Positions 46,378-57,034 of a stretch of DNA of 63,144 nt are shown piece after piece (the stretch's first letter is position 1; each line of letters begins with the position of its first letter). The translations under genes and the position numbers were made by a program. The stretch lies in assembly GCF_030064895.1 (NCBI RefSeq), contig NZ_JASJEB010000063.1, positions 1-63,144 on the forward strand. Reading direction: 5' to 3'. The notes beneath the pieces were generated by a model. That model saw nothing but the letters and a program-made list of their open reading frames with translations. It searched no databases and was not told where the DNA came from. Source of the DNA: Crocosphaera sp. Lineage in GTDB: Bacteria; Cyanobacteriota; Cyanobacteriia; Cyanobacteriales; Microcystaceae.

Positions 46378-46405
46378 GTAGGGGTCAACGGTTGTTGACC
46401 CCTAC
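46378..46405. repeat. Palindromic repeat (GTAGGGGTCAAC...)
   Basis: Perfect 12-base arms GTAGGGGTCAAC and GTTGACCCCTAC around GGTT. A near-copy lies at 54508-54535. It abuts the truncated end of the ParA-like remnant. It could also act as a transcript end. Confidence 0.85.
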
Positions 46406-46423
46406 AAAAATTTTTATATTAGA

Positions 46424-46497
<74 letters not shown>

Positions 46498-46599
46498 TCG
46501 CCTTTATTAGTATAACAACAAGTTACGGAAAATTGCAAGGGGTTTGTCAAAAAAAAATGAGATTCCTTGTACCTGGGAATGACAGTGAGCAGTGAATAC

Positions 46600-46627
46600 G
46601 GATAACTGATAACTGATAACTGATATA
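46600..46627. repeat. Tandem GATAACT repeat
   Basis: About three GATAACT heptamers upstream of the pilin gene, related to those at 32294-32327. Confidence 0.75.
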
Positions 46628-46686
46628 AAATTTGTTTGATTTGGGTACTTTATGAATGACAGTTAAGTTTCCTAACCTGTATCAGC

Positions 46687-47298
46687 ATGAGCCGTTTTAT
46701 GAATAGACAAAATCAAAACCTATCTTCTCAGTATCCTTCTATAACCCTGCTTAGAGCCTTGCTGCAAACAAATAAACAACAAGGGTTTACCTTAATTGAA
46801 TTATTAGTTGTAGTTATTATTATAGGTGTTTTAAGTGCGATCGCTCTACCGCAAACTATGGGTATGATCGGACGTAGTAGAGAGTCAGAAGCAAAAAATT
46901 TAATGGGGGCGATAAATCGCGCTCAACAAGCTTATTTTAAGGAAAAAGCTGACTTTGCTACAAGTACTCAGCAGTTAGAGGTTCCTGTGGGTAATGAAAA
47001 ATATTACACTGTTTTTCTTCATCAACTTAATAGTGTTACGGTTGGAGGTTTACAAGGAGCAAAAGGAAAAGATAATCAAGTAAATGGAACCCGAGACTAT
47101 ATAGCAGGAGTGAGTTATGACTCTATAAATAGGATTTATGACTCAGTGGTTTGTCGTTCCACTGATAAGAACAATCAATATAACATTCTTGGTTTAACAG
47201 CAACTAATACTACAACTGGAACCGGGACAGTTACCGGTATAATAGTAGGAACACAAGCGCAATGTGATCCTACTGTGGCATTGGAAGCACTGCGATAA
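46687..47298 (+). CDS. Type IV pilin-like protein
   Basis: A 203-residue prepilin. A long leader (33 residues to the processing Gly) is followed by the class III signal G33-F34-T-L-I-E38-LLVVVIIIGVLSAIALP, cut by PilD and N-methylated at Phe. Two Cys (VVCRST and AQCDP) may form the C-terminal disulfide loop. It is likely a structural or minor pilin for motility or DNA uptake. The frame ends two bases from the convergent GT39-type gene. MNRQNQ at residue 5 is an alternative start. Confidence 0.85.
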   Translation: MSRFMNRQNQNLSSQYPSITLLRALLQTNKQQGFTLIELLVVVIIIGVLSAIALPQTMGMIGRSRESEAKNLMGAINRAQQAYFKEKADFATSTQQLEVPVGNEKYYTVFLHQLNSVTVGGLQGAKGKDNQVNGTRDYIAGVSYDSINRIYDSVVCRSTDKNNQYNILGLTATNTTTGTGTVTGIIVGTQAQCDPTVALEALR

Positions 47299-47300
47299 TT

Positions 47301-48668
47301 TTAGAAATAAATGTTATTACCAGTCCAATAAGGTGAACTAATTACTAATAGTAAACTAACATACATTCCCCATAATAAAACAGCAATAAATTGGGAATTG
47401 CGTCGAACAATTAAAGTAGAGGTAATACCCCAAGTTAAAGTAACTGTTATCAAAGTTAAAACTAAGAATAAACGATCAGATAATAAAGTGAAATCGAACT
47501 CATTTAAAACTAAAGCGAAAGGAAAATCAAAAACAACGAAAAGACTAATAATACTTGCTACGGCTGACAGACTTAATAAAATCATCCACCAAGATTTAGG
47601 ATAGGAAAGATCATGAGGCAAATAATTACTTTCATGAAGGATCATGCCACTAGCCAAAGCTAAAGCTGGACAAAAAGGCAAAAGATAACTCATAGTATCC
47701 AGGGGCAGTATAACAATAATTGCCCCATAACAAGCAGCCCAAACTAGTATTAATTTAGCCCATCCCCAGTTGAGAGATTGCCAAGCAAATCTGAGTCCAT
47801 AACAGGCAAATATAAGCCAAGGCCAACAATATTTAATAATAGCTAGAGGATAATAGGTTAAGGATACAAAAAAGTCATGTAAACCTCTTTGAAAAGAGTG
47901 GAAAAAAATGTCAGTTAAAAAAGCATTTCCATAGACCAACCATTCCATCCAATACCAAGTTAAAGCTGGTAAAATACCCAGAGAAACACCCATCCAAAAA
48001 TAGATAGAACTTAAAAGTCTGGGGGTATCCCAAGCCAAAAAAACCATTAAGGTAATTGTCAATAAACAAGCAATTAATCCTTGAGTTAAGAATAACCCAC
48101 TTAAACTTAAACCAAGTGCCAAAGACCAACGAAAATCACGACGGGAACGTAATACACATAATACGGTGAGAATTGACCAAAATAGGACAATTCCATCTAA
48201 AGTAGCTAGACGACTGCAACGAACCACCGGAAATAACATCAAGTAAACTAAAGCACTCAATACAGACGGTCGCCAGAGGACAAAAATTTCCCGTGCTACT
48301 GCATACAATAAGGGGACAGAAAACGAGGCAAATATCGCTCCCACTAAACGAAGACTTCCAGGGTGTAACTCCCCTTGACCATTGTTTAGGGTCAATAAAA
48401 ATAGCCCTAAGACGGGATGTTGATGATAGGGTTGACCTTGAAGGGTGGGAAATAGCCAGTCTCCTGATAAAAAGGATGTTTGTGCCATTTCTGTAACCAG
48501 TTGGCTGATAATGCGTTCTGAGTCCAAGAGGGGGGAACCATTGAGGTTAGATGTAAATAGAATGAGGGCGATACCTAACAAACCTGCCCAAGAATAAATA
48601 TTGCGCCAAGTATCGCTATGTGGGTGTAAAGATTGTAAAGGATGCCAAGTAAATGTGTTTGAGTTCAT
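47301..48668 (-). CDS. GT39-like membrane glycosyltransferase
   Basis: A 455-residue protein with about ten membrane helices. The first periplasmic loop has LLDSERIISQLVTEM, followed by DWLFPTLQGQPYHQHPVLG, which is the ArnT/PMT (GT39) layout with an acidic pair near the first helix. Such enzymes move sugars from a lipid carrier onto lipid A or proteins at the periplasmic face. The substrate is not known. There is no operon neighbour; it faces the pilin gene, so a role in pilin glycosylation is possible but only by proximity. Confidence 0.75.
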   Translation of the reverse strand: MNSNTFTWHPLQSLHPHSDTWRNIYSWAGLLGIALILFTSNLNGSPLLDSERIISQLVTEMAQTSFLSGDWLFPTLQGQPYHQHPVLGLFLLTLNNGQGELHPGSLRLVGAIFASFSVPLLYAVAREIFVLWRPSVLSALVYLMLFPVVRCSRLATLDGIVLFWSILTVLCVLRSRRDFRWSLALGLSLSGLFLTQGLIACLLTITLMVFLAWDTPRLLSSIYFWMGVSLGILPALTWYWMEWLVYGNAFLTDIFFHSFQRGLHDFFVSLTYYPLAIIKYCWPWLIFACYGLRFAWQSLNWGWAKLILVWAACYGAIIVILPLDTMSYLLPFCPALALASGMILHESNYLPHDLSYPKSWWMILLSLSAVASIISLFVVFDFPFALVLNEFDFTLLSDRLFLVLTLITVTLTWGITSTLIVRRNSQFIAVLLWGMYVSLLLVISSPYWTGNNIYF

Positions 48669-48796
48669 AGGTTTGAGAATTTCTTATCGATCAATTCTAA
48701 AGTAGTTAGCATTGAACAGTTACCAGTTTAATGCTAAAAACAGAAGTTTTAAGGCAATTGTCATTTGCATAGATTAAACATTAAAATTACCTGACT

Positions 48797-48829
48797 TCCC
48801 ACCCCTCCCACACTACCCACACTCCCCCA
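48797..48829. repeat. C-rich tandem repeat
   Basis: Variants of CCCACACT, the same family as the 24040 and 36258 repeats, sit in the gap between the divergent GT39 and hydrolase genes. Confidence 0.7.
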
Positions 48830-48927
48830 ACCGAAATATTGAGACATCCCATTGAAAAGTTATCTTAACTATGGCAGTGCTATATTAAGAGACGGATTGA
48901 TTAATGGCGATCGCCTCATAAAAAAAT

Positions 48928-50643
48928 ATGTTTGGTTTTTTGTCTTCTCTCAAGCGTCCTGTTCAAAAAAACTTAAAAAATCTTACTTTAGGAACCCTGG
49001 CAGCTATTTTAACTGTGTTGCCTGTCTATGCACAATCAAGACTTGTTTTCATTTATCCTCCCATTAATTTATCTTTGGGAATTGATTCGTTGGAACTGTT
49101 TGCTAATGAAGGGGTGATTAATAGGGAATTAGCTTATTATATGAATTTGGCCGGGGTGAATGACGAAGAAAAAGAGGCGTTTCGACAAGCTTTACTGAAA
49201 AAAGTGGATCTTAACCCCGTACAAGTGTCTCGTTTCTTCAATAGTCCTATGGGACAAGAACTGTTACACCGAGTTGGTCACTTATTTTCTATTCAAGGGG
49301 GACGCAATGGACTGTATCCTATTAGAGGAGCGATGGTTCAAGCTGCTTTTGACGAAGAAGGATTAACTTTACTGAATTTTCTGCGTTATTTGCCGGTTAA
49401 TATGCAGTTTAACCTGGAAGAAATTCTCAGGGCGGCTAATTATCTAGAACTGTTGGGACAGGGAACTAATGCTATTGTCACGGAAATGAAATCTATCTCT
49501 GCTCAAACGAGGGAACGGGAGACTGTCCCCAACTTTAGCAATATCAGAGATATTCGCCAACGGGGAGATTATGGGGTTGCACCTTCCCGTAGAGTGAGAT
49601 TATTCGATGAGAGTCGCCAACGGGAGTTTGATGTGGTGTTGGTACAACCGCAACGATGGCGAGAAGGCAAAACCCCTGTGGTCGTTTTTTCCCACGGTTT
49701 AGCTTCTAGTCCGGAAGATTTTGAAGAGGATGTCGAACAGTTGGCTTCCTATGGTTATGTAGTGGCTTTACCGCAACATCCTGGTAGCGATTTTAATCAG
49801 CTTCAAGAAATGTTACAAGGGTTTTCTCGGGAGATTGTTAAAGTCGATGAATATGTTGATCGTCCTTTAGATGTGAGTTATGTAATTGATGAATTAGAAA
49901 GACGAAATAGTAGGGAATTTGGAGGACGTTTAGACCTGAATAATGTTGGTGTCATGGGTCATTCTTTTGGGGGATATACTGCTTTGGCTTTAGCAGGAGC
50001 AAAGTTAGATTTTGATACATTAGAAGAGATTTGTGGACGGAATTTATGGGGACCAAATTTGTCTTTACTGTTACAATGTCGGGCTTTAGAATTACCTCGC
50101 AAAGACTATAATTTTCGAGATGAACGAATTACTTCTGCTTTGGTTATTAATCCTGTTACTAGCGCAGTTTTTGGGGCAACAGGACTTTCTCAAGTAAGTA
50201 TTCCTGTTTTTTTAGCAGCCGGAAGCAGTGATCCAGCAACGCCAGCAGCAATTGAACAGTTACAAGCTTTTGTTTGGATTAATACGGATGATAAATACTT
50301 TGCTTTAGTAGAAGGACAAGCCCATGTTAATTTTTCTAAGTTGGATGCACAAATGAAAGCGGTATTGAATTCTTTACCAGATTTAAGTATTCCTAATCAA
50401 CAAGTAATTGACACTTATGGTAATGCTTTTTTAGTGGCTTTTGCTGAGGTTTATGTTGCTGAGAATGAGGAGTTTCGTCCTTATTTAACGTCTAGTTATG
50501 CCAAGTATATTAGTAGGGAACCTAATCCTCTTCATCTAGTTCAAGATGATGCAGAAATTACTTTTGGTGAGTTATTTAATCGCAAAAAACCTGCTAGAAA
50601 TCGACCTATTTTCCCCCGTAATATTATTCCTAGTGATGACTAA
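48928..50643 (+). CDS. Alpha/beta hydrolase with N-terminal DUF1400 region
   Basis: A 571-residue secreted enzyme. A signal-like N-terminus ends in VLPVYAQS. A DUF1400-type domain (LVFIYPPINLSLGIDSLELF, GQELLHRVGHLF) precedes the hydrolase: VFSHGLASSPEDF for the oxyanion region, GHSFGGYTALALAG for the nucleophile elbow Ser, then DPATPAA and QAHVNFS for the Asp and His. It probably hydrolyses an ester or lactone in the periplasm. Its last 8 bases overlap the cobM start. Confidence 0.82.
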   Translation: MFGFLSSLKRPVQKNLKNLTLGTLAAILTVLPVYAQSRLVFIYPPINLSLGIDSLELFANEGVINRELAYYMNLAGVNDEEKEAFRQALLKKVDLNPVQVSRFFNSPMGQELLHRVGHLFSIQGGRNGLYPIRGAMVQAAFDEEGLTLLNFLRYLPVNMQFNLEEILRAANYLELLGQGTNAIVTEMKSISAQTRERETVPNFSNIRDIRQRGDYGVAPSRRVRLFDESRQREFDVVLVQPQRWREGKTPVVVFSHGLASSPEDFEEDVEQLASYGYVVALPQHPGSDFNQLQEMLQGFSREIVKVDEYVDRPLDVSYVIDELERRNSREFGGRLDLNNVGVMGHSFGGYTALALAGAKLDFDTLEEICGRNLWGPNLSLLLQCRALELPRKDYNFRDERITSALVINPVTSAVFGATGLSQVSIPVFLAAGSSDPATPAAIEQLQAFVWINTDDKYFALVEGQAHVNFSKLDAQMKAVLNSLPDLSIPNQQVIDTYGNAFLVAFAEVYVAENEEFRPYLTSSYAKYISREPNPLHLVQDDAEITFGELFNRKKPARNRPIFPRNIIPSDD

Positions 50644-51412
50644 TTTAACCCCTTCTGTCTATTTTATTGGTGCTGGTCCTGGTGATCCAGATTTATTGAC
50701 TTTAAAGGCATACAAAATTATTACCAAAGCTGATGTTATTTTGTATGCTGATTCTTTGGTTCCGAAGCAAGTTTTACAAGATGTTCGTGATGATTGTGAG
50801 TTAATTGCCACAGGAAATAAAACCCTGGAATCTATCATGAGAATAATGATTGATCGGGTTATAAATAATAAATCTGTGGTGCGTCTTCATTCAGGTGATT
50901 TAACTTTATATAGTGCGATAAATGAACAAATTTCAATACTTTTGCGAGAAAAGATTGAGTTTAAATTAATACCAGGAATTAGTGCATTTCAGGCAGCAGC
51001 AGCGAAAATAGGCACAGAATTGACTATTCCTGATCTAGTTCAGACAATTATTTTAACTCGTGTTAGTGGTAGTGCTTCTCAAGTTCCTGATGCTGAAAAA
51101 TTAGAAAGTTTGGCAGCACATCAATCTAGTTTGTGTTTATATTTAGCTGCCCGCCATGTTAGAAAATCTCAAGAAAAATTATTGCAATATTATCCTGCTA
51201 ATACCCCTGTTGCTATTTGTTTCCGTATTGGTTGGCCCGATGAAAAAATACTCATTGTTCCTTTGGAAACAATGGCAGAAGTTACTGAAGAAGAAAACTT
51301 AATTAGGACAACTTTATATCTTATTAGTCCTGCTTTAAATACTGAGGAAAATTATCGTTCTCAACTTTATCATCCTCAACATAATCATTTATTTCGACCT
51401 CATAACCGATGA
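50636..51412 (+). CDS. cobM: Precorrin-4 C11-methyltransferase
   Basis: 258 residues from the ATG at 50636, which gives MTNLTPSVYFIGAGPGDPDL; the longer frame from 50546 lies inside the upstream gene. It transfers methyl from SAM to C-11 of precorrin-4. The GAGPGDPDLLTLKA block, YADSLVPKQVL, RLHSGDLTLYSAINEQ and PGISAFQAAAAKIGTELT are CobM/CbiF features. Overlap with the hydrolase gene (8 bases) suggests coupled expression. The kinase gene follows after about 100 bases. Confidence 0.9.
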   Translation: MTNLTPSVYFIGAGPGDPDLLTLKAYKIITKADVILYADSLVPKQVLQDVRDDCELIATGNKTLESIMRIMIDRVINNKSVVRLHSGDLTLYSAINEQISILLREKIEFKLIPGISAFQAAAAKIGTELTIPDLVQTIILTRVSGSASQVPDAEKLESLAAHQSSLCLYLAARHVRKSQEKLLQYYPANTPVAICFRIGWPDEKILIVPLETMAEVTEEENLIRTTLYLISPALNTEENYRSQLYHPQHNHLFRPHNR

Positions 51413-51516
51413 CGTGATGTTTATATTGTCGAGGTTAACGACCGGTAACCCTTTAAAAAATTGCTATTAATTTGTTAAAGTAAAAGCAAAGAAAATTTTC
51501 ACCCTATCCATTTAGC

Positions 51517-52968
51517 ATGGAACTTCTTTGTACTCGTCCAGGATGTCCTGATCCTGAAAATTCATTTGCTGATCTTGATGATCCTTCCAAGTTGAAAACT
51601 GTACAACAAAAATATTGTACCAGTTGCGGAATGCCTCTTATTTTAGGTGGTCGTTATTTACCGTCTAAGTTGTTAGGAAAAGGGGGGTTTGGTGCGGCAT
51701 TTTTGGCGAAAGATCGCTTTACCCCTACTATGCGTTCCTGTGTGGTGAAACAGTTTCAACCTGAAGGAAACTTGAATACGCAAGCTTTGGCTACTGCTCA
51801 ACAATTATTTGAAAGAGAAGCTATTATTTTAGAAGATTTAGGTAGTAAACATCCGCAAATTCCTCGGTTATATGCCTTTTTCCCTTTGATAGTTCCTAAT
51901 CATATTACTAAGGTAGAAGAACAGTTTTTTTACTTGGTTCAAGAATTTATTGATGGAGAAGATTTAGAAACAGAACTAGGGAAAAATGGGGTTTTTATGG
52001 AAAGAAAAATTATAGAAGTTCTCCACGAAATTTTATTGATTTTACAGTTTGTCCATGATAATAATTGTATTCACCGTGATCTTAAACCTTCTAATATTAT
52101 GCGAGATAAAGAAGGTCGTTTATATTTATTAGATTTTGGTGCGGTTAAACAAGTTACTGCTAGTGCAGGAAACCCTCAAAAAAATTCAACAGGAATTTTT
52201 ACTGCTGGATTTGCTCCCCCTGAACAAATGCAGGGATCTGCGGTTTATCCAGCAACAGATTTATATGCTTTGGCGACAACTTGTTTGAATTTATTAACAG
52301 GAAAATCTCCAAAAGAATTATATGATTCTTATAATAATTGTTGGAATTGGAAACCTGATGTTCCTAATATTAGTGGTGGTTTAGCTAACATATTAGATAG
52401 ATTATTGTTACCCAGTCCTAGCGATCGCTTTCAAAGTGCATCGGAGGTGTTACAAGCTTTACATTCAGTCCAATCTCAAGGGGTTTATTCTAGTCCTAAA
52501 ACGTTAATTCAAACTACACCAAATCCCCCTATTTCTTCTGTACCTTCTACCTCTCCACCAACTATTTCTGTTCCTAATCCTATTCCTAATCCTTCTCCTA
52601 TTATTCCTAGTTCTAAAAAGAATTTTTCTAGTGTAGACTTAATCATTTATTCAGGGTTTAATGGATTTGAAGGGGCGATCCTAGTTTTGCTTTTAAAAAA
52701 ATTTCTTTTTGCTCCAGGAATTATCATAGGATGTATGATAATTAGTGTTCTTATTTATCTTCAATATCGAGGTGTTTTAGATAAAAAAGATTTATTAATT
52801 ATTGGAACAATAACAGTATGTGTATTGATGATTTCTTTATTTTTTGGCGGTTTAGCATTGGAATCTATTTTATTTTTATTAATGTCAGGATTATTGGTAG
52901 GAGCAGGTTTAATAGCAGTTTTATCACTGTTTAAATTGATTTATAAACTACTTTCTACTATTTTATAA
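51517..52968 (+). CDS. Serine/threonine protein kinase with zinc-ribbon N-terminus
   Basis: A 483-residue kinase of the cyanobacterial type. It has an N-terminal zinc-ribbon-like CTRPGCPDP...YCTSCG, then the Gly-loop LLGKGGFGAAFLAKD, VVKQF (Lys), HRDLKPSNIM, LDFGAVKQV, and PATDLYALATT. A Pro-rich linker (PNPPISSVPSTSPPT) leads to about three membrane helices at the C-terminus (IIIGCMIISVLIYLQY and two more). It is likely membrane-anchored with a cytoplasmic kinase. Its stop and the start of cobA-hemD share one A (TAATG), so the two are coupled. Confidence 0.88.
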   Translation: MELLCTRPGCPDPENSFADLDDPSKLKTVQQKYCTSCGMPLILGGRYLPSKLLGKGGFGAAFLAKDRFTPTMRSCVVKQFQPEGNLNTQALATAQQLFEREAIILEDLGSKHPQIPRLYAFFPLIVPNHITKVEEQFFYLVQEFIDGEDLETELGKNGVFMERKIIEVLHEILLILQFVHDNNCIHRDLKPSNIMRDKEGRLYLLDFGAVKQVTASAGNPQKNSTGIFTAGFAPPEQMQGSAVYPATDLYALATTCLNLLTGKSPKELYDSYNNCWNWKPDVPNISGGLANILDRLLLPSPSDRFQSASEVLQALHSVQSQGVYSSPKTLIQTTPNPPISSVPSTSPPTISVPNPIPNPSPIIPSSKKNFSSVDLIIYSGFNGFEGAILVLLLKKFLFAPGIIIGCMIISVLIYLQYRGVLDKKDLLIIGTITVCVLMISLFFGGLALESILFLLMSGLLVGAGLIAVLSLFKLIYKLLSTIL

Positions 52969-54503
52969 TGTTTGAAAAGGATAAAAATTTGATGAACGGT
53001 AAAGTATATTTAGTGGGTTCTGGAATCGGAAATATTAATTATTTAACTCTGAAAGCTTATCATCTTTTATCCCAAGCTGAAGTGTTAATATATGATGCTT
53101 TGGTTGATAATAATTTGCTTGATTTAGTGCCTGAAAATTGCCTAATGATTAATGTTGGTAAAAGAGGCGGTCAACCCAGTAGCAAACAAAATAAAATTAA
53201 TTATTTATTGATTAATTACTGTTTACAAGGCAAACAAGTTGTCAGGTTAAAAAGTGGAAATCCTGCAATTTTTGGCCGTATTAATGAAGAAATTAATGCC
53301 TTACAAGATGCTAATTGTAACTATGAATTAGTGCCAGGTATTTCCTCAGCTTTAGCTGCTCCCCTATTGACAGGAATACCTTTAACTGATAAAAAAATAA
53401 GTAAATGTTTTACTGTTTTGACAGGACATCAACCGGAATTATTAAATTGGCAAGCTTTAGCCAAAATAGATACATTAGTTATTTTAATGGGGACAAGAAA
53501 TCTTGAGAAAATAGTTAATTATTTAATCAATAACGGGCGATCACCTAATGAACCTATTGCCATTATTCAAAATAGTGGAAGTGAACAAGAAAAAGTTTAT
53601 CTAGGTACATTAAATACTATAATAGAACAAGTATCAGGACTATCTTTGTCTCCAGCTATTATTGTTATTGGAAACGTCATTAATTTACGCTATATGTCTT
53701 CATATTCAACCCTTCCTTTAGCCCAAAAAACAGTATTAATTACCCGTGCAAAAGAACAATCTAGTCAGTTTAGTTTACTCTTACAACAACAGGGTGCAAA
53801 CACCATAGAAATGCCAGCATTAGAAATTTTTCCCCCGTCGTCTTGGGAAGAATTAGATTTAGCTATTGAAACCTTATCTTCCTTTGATTGGTTAATTTTA
53901 ACTTCAGCTAATGGGGTTAACTTTTTCTTTCAGAGGTTACGAGAATTAGGTAAAGATATGCGCGTTTTAGGTAATATTAAAATTGCCGTAGTAGGGAAAA
54001 AAACTGCCTCTTGTCTACAAAAATATCATCTCACCCCTGATTTTATTCCCCCTAACTTTATTGCCGATCAATTAATTGACCATTTTCCTGAAAATTTAAG
54101 CCATCAAAAAATATTATTTCCCCGTGTAGAAACAGGAGGAAGAGAAATCTTAGTCAAAGAATTACAAAAACAAGAAGCTAATATTATTGAAGTTCCTGCC
54201 TATCAGTCAGGATGTCCAGAAAAGATTGATGTACAAGCATGGGAAGCTTTACAAAATAAACAAGTTGATATTATTACCTTTGCCAGTTCTAAAACCGTAA
54301 AAAACTTTTATCAACTCTTAGAAAGAGCCATCAATACCAACAATAAAACAGATATCTTATCCCTTTTAGATAATATTTGTCTTGCCTCCATTGGACCCCA
54401 AACCTCAAAAACTTGTTATGAATTATTAGAAAGAGTTGATCTAGAAGCAAAAGAATATACCTTAGAAGGATTAACTAAAGAAATAGTTAAATATTTTAGT
54501 TAA
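52968..54503 (+). CDS. cobA-hemD: Uroporphyrinogen-III C-methyltransferase / uroporphyrinogen-III synthase fusion
   Basis: A 511-residue bifunctional enzyme. Residues 9-245 are CobA: YLVGSGIGNINYLTLKAYHL, YDALVDNNLL, RLKSGNPAIFGRINEE, PGISSALAAPLLTGIPLT. Residues 255-511 are HemD: KTVLITRAKEQSSQFSLLL, LTSANGVNFFFQRL, FPRVETGGREILVKEL, ITFASSKTVKNF. Together they make uroporphyrinogen III from hydroxymethylbilane and methylate it to precorrin-2, feeding heme, siroheme and cobalamin pathways. ATG 52968 shares a base with the kinase stop; ATG 52992 is an alternative. Confidence 0.93.
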   Translation: MFEKDKNLMNGKVYLVGSGIGNINYLTLKAYHLLSQAEVLIYDALVDNNLLDLVPENCLMINVGKRGGQPSSKQNKINYLLINYCLQGKQVVRLKSGNPAIFGRINEEINALQDANCNYELVPGISSALAAPLLTGIPLTDKKISKCFTVLTGHQPELLNWQALAKIDTLVILMGTRNLEKIVNYLINNGRSPNEPIAIIQNSGSEQEKVYLGTLNTIIEQVSGLSLSPAIIVIGNVINLRYMSSYSTLPLAQKTVLITRAKEQSSQFSLLLQQQGANTIEMPALEIFPPSSWEELDLAIETLSSFDWLILTSANGVNFFFQRLRELGKDMRVLGNIKIAVVGKKTASCLQKYHLTPDFIPPNFIADQLIDHFPENLSHQKILFPRVETGGREILVKELQKQEANIIEVPAYQSGCPEKIDVQAWEALQNKQVDIITFASSKTVKNFYQLLERAINTNNKTDILSLLDNICLASIGPQTSKTCYELLERVDLEAKEYTLEGLTKEIVKYFS

Positions 54504-54507
54504 TATT

Positions 54508-54535
54508 GTAGGGGTCAACGGCAGTTAACCCCTAT
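54508..54535. repeat. Palindromic repeat, second copy
   Basis: GTAGGGGTCAAC then GGCA then GTTAACCCCTA: the same repeat as 46378-46405 with one arm change. It lies just after the cobA-hemD stop, where it could end the transcript. Confidence 0.8.
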
Positions 54536-54675
54536 GGAAATGTATCGCTTAATTTCTACATTTTTCCCCTAATCTTCCCTAAAAACTTACCCATTGTTCC
54601 CTTATTTTTGGGACTGACATCCCTAAAAACAAGACCTATGCTGAACATAGAGAAAGTATTAGGAGGGAACCAAAA

Positions 54676-55416
54676 ATGTTAACACTTAACCTGAAAAAAA
54701 CCGGGTTTTCCACGCTAAGTGCATTTTTAGTTGCTATTACCACCACCACATCATTATTACCCTTAACCACCGTTTCCGCTCAACCTTTGCCTAACCCTAA
54801 CCCCACCACAACAGACACTTATCGGGTTCGTATTCCCCAAGGAACGTTACTCCCTGTTATTTATCCTCAATCACAACAAATTCGTGTTAAACAAGGAGAA
54901 TATTTACCCCTAGAATTGCAAATATCCAGCAATCTACGGGATAGCAATGGTAGTCTCTTAATTCCTGCTGGTACAAGAATTAGGGGCCAACTCGAACCCA
55001 CTCGAGAAGGAACTCGGTTTGTAGCACGGGAAATGGTGCTTAATAATCAATGGGTTCCCCTGGATGCTACCTCTCAAGTGGTTTCTCGCACCGAAACCGT
55101 AAACGAAGGGGCAACCGTTGCTAATATCTTATCAGGAACCTTTGCTGGTGCTGGTACAGCTACTATTGTGGCAGGAACAACAGGCGATCGCAGAATTGAC
55201 CCCTTAGAAGTATTAGGGGGTGCGGCCTTAGGAACCCTCTTAGGATGGGGTTTACCGGAAGGTCAAATTATTGGAGGTGGAGAACATCAAGAATTGGTTA
55301 TCGATCCCAACCGTGATCTTACCTTAACTCTTAATTCCGATCTATCCCTTATTGCCAACTCTTCAAGACAACAACAAATAAGTCCCTATGGTCGCGCTTT
55401 TAATGTTAATCGTTAA
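54676..55416 (+). CDS. Secreted TrbI/VirB10-like domain protein
   Basis: A 246-residue protein with a signal peptide (LVAITTTTSLLPLTTVSAQP). It continues with YRVRIPQGTLLPVIYPQ, SLLIPAGTRIRGQLEPTREG and MVLNNQWVPLDATSQVV, then a Gly/Ala-rich stretch (ILSGTFAGAGTATIVAG and LGGAALGTLLGWGLPEG). This follows the C-terminal beta-barrel layout of TrbI/VirB10 conjugation proteins. No conjugation genes lie nearby, so it is likely a repurposed periplasmic or outer-membrane protein. AGGAGG is placed ten bases before the ATG. Confidence 0.7.
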   Translation: MLTLNLKKTGFSTLSAFLVAITTTTSLLPLTTVSAQPLPNPNPTTTDTYRVRIPQGTLLPVIYPQSQQIRVKQGEYLPLELQISSNLRDSNGSLLIPAGTRIRGQLEPTREGTRFVAREMVLNNQWVPLDATSQVVSRTETVNEGATVANILSGTFAGAGTATIVAGTTGDRRIDPLEVLGGAALGTLLGWGLPEGQIIGGGEHQELVIDPNRDLTLTLNSDLSLIANSSRQQQISPYGRAFNVNR

Positions 55417-55502
55417 CTCGTTTTTCAGTGTGAGGAGTGTTTTTTTTCATAGCATTTTGGGAACATTAATAATAGTAGAGTTGTCGTTCCCTGAACTTAC
55501 TT

Positions 55503-55727
55503 ATGAAACCAATTGGATCAATTATATTAGTTTTAGGATTAATTTTTGTTGCTGCTGGGGATAGTTTCTTACCCAAACCCCTAAGTACCGTTAGCAAAAA
55601 TACCCGTACCTATGTTAATAATATTTTCCTGAGTTTTACTCCAGATACCGATTTTGAGAGACCTAGTAAGCAAAGGGAAGCACAAGTGGACGATTTGGAA
55701 GGAAAAGCTCGAGGAAAAAGTGATTGA
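55503..55727 (+). CDS. Small membrane protein, 74 residues, hypothetical
   Basis: MKPIGSIILVLGLIFVAAGD is a hydrophobic N-terminal helix. SFLPKPLSTVSKNTRTYVNN follows, and a charged tail ends in KARGKSD. It is conserved-looking but not recognised. It lies 86 bases after the TrbI-like gene. Confidence 0.6.
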   Translation: MKPIGSIILVLGLIFVAAGDSFLPKPLSTVSKNTRTYVNNIFLSFTPDTDFERPSKQREAQVDDLEGKARGKSD

Positions 55728-55943
55728 CTTGGAGAAAAACCTAACCACCACAACCAACAGTGAGTTTCTTCTGATGTTTTTCTGGCGATCACATATCTTC
55801 TGAGAAATAATACTATTGCGCAACAGTTAGAAACCCGATATTTTTCAGAAGATCAATATATAGCTGAGAAACAAACTCGAAAAACCCTATCCGTTTATAC
55901 GGTAGGGTTTTCTAGGGATATTAGGATAAAATATCCTGTTTCT
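55728..55943. other. Intergenic region with possible remnant
   Basis: A frame with no start reads SDVFLAITYLLRNN and QQLETRYFSEDQYIAEKQT up to the terminator hairpin. It has a coding look but no ATG, so it may be a gene tail. I do not recognise it. Confidence 0.3.
55878..55912. terminator. Hairpin terminator, probably bidirectional
   Basis: AAAACCCTATCCG, loop TTTATA, CGGTAGGGTTTT: a long stem with A's before and T's after, so it can end transcripts from both the plus-strand genes and ilvC on the minus strand. Confidence 0.75.
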
Positions 55944-56999
<1,056 letters not shown>

Positions 57000-57034
57000 C
57001 TAATTTGGGGATTTTGTAATCTTTACTTTTGTTT

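Noticed and set aside
47398-47604. Lys/Arg-rich plus-strand frame opposite the GT39 gene
   Set aside because: It is the antisense shadow of an AT-rich membrane-protein gene, giving Lys-rich codons.
50400-51520. Cobalamin riboswitch upstream of the cob genes
   Set aside because: cobM starts inside the upstream gene, and the gaps around cobM and the kinase are about 100 bases or less; I see no B12-box-like sequence.
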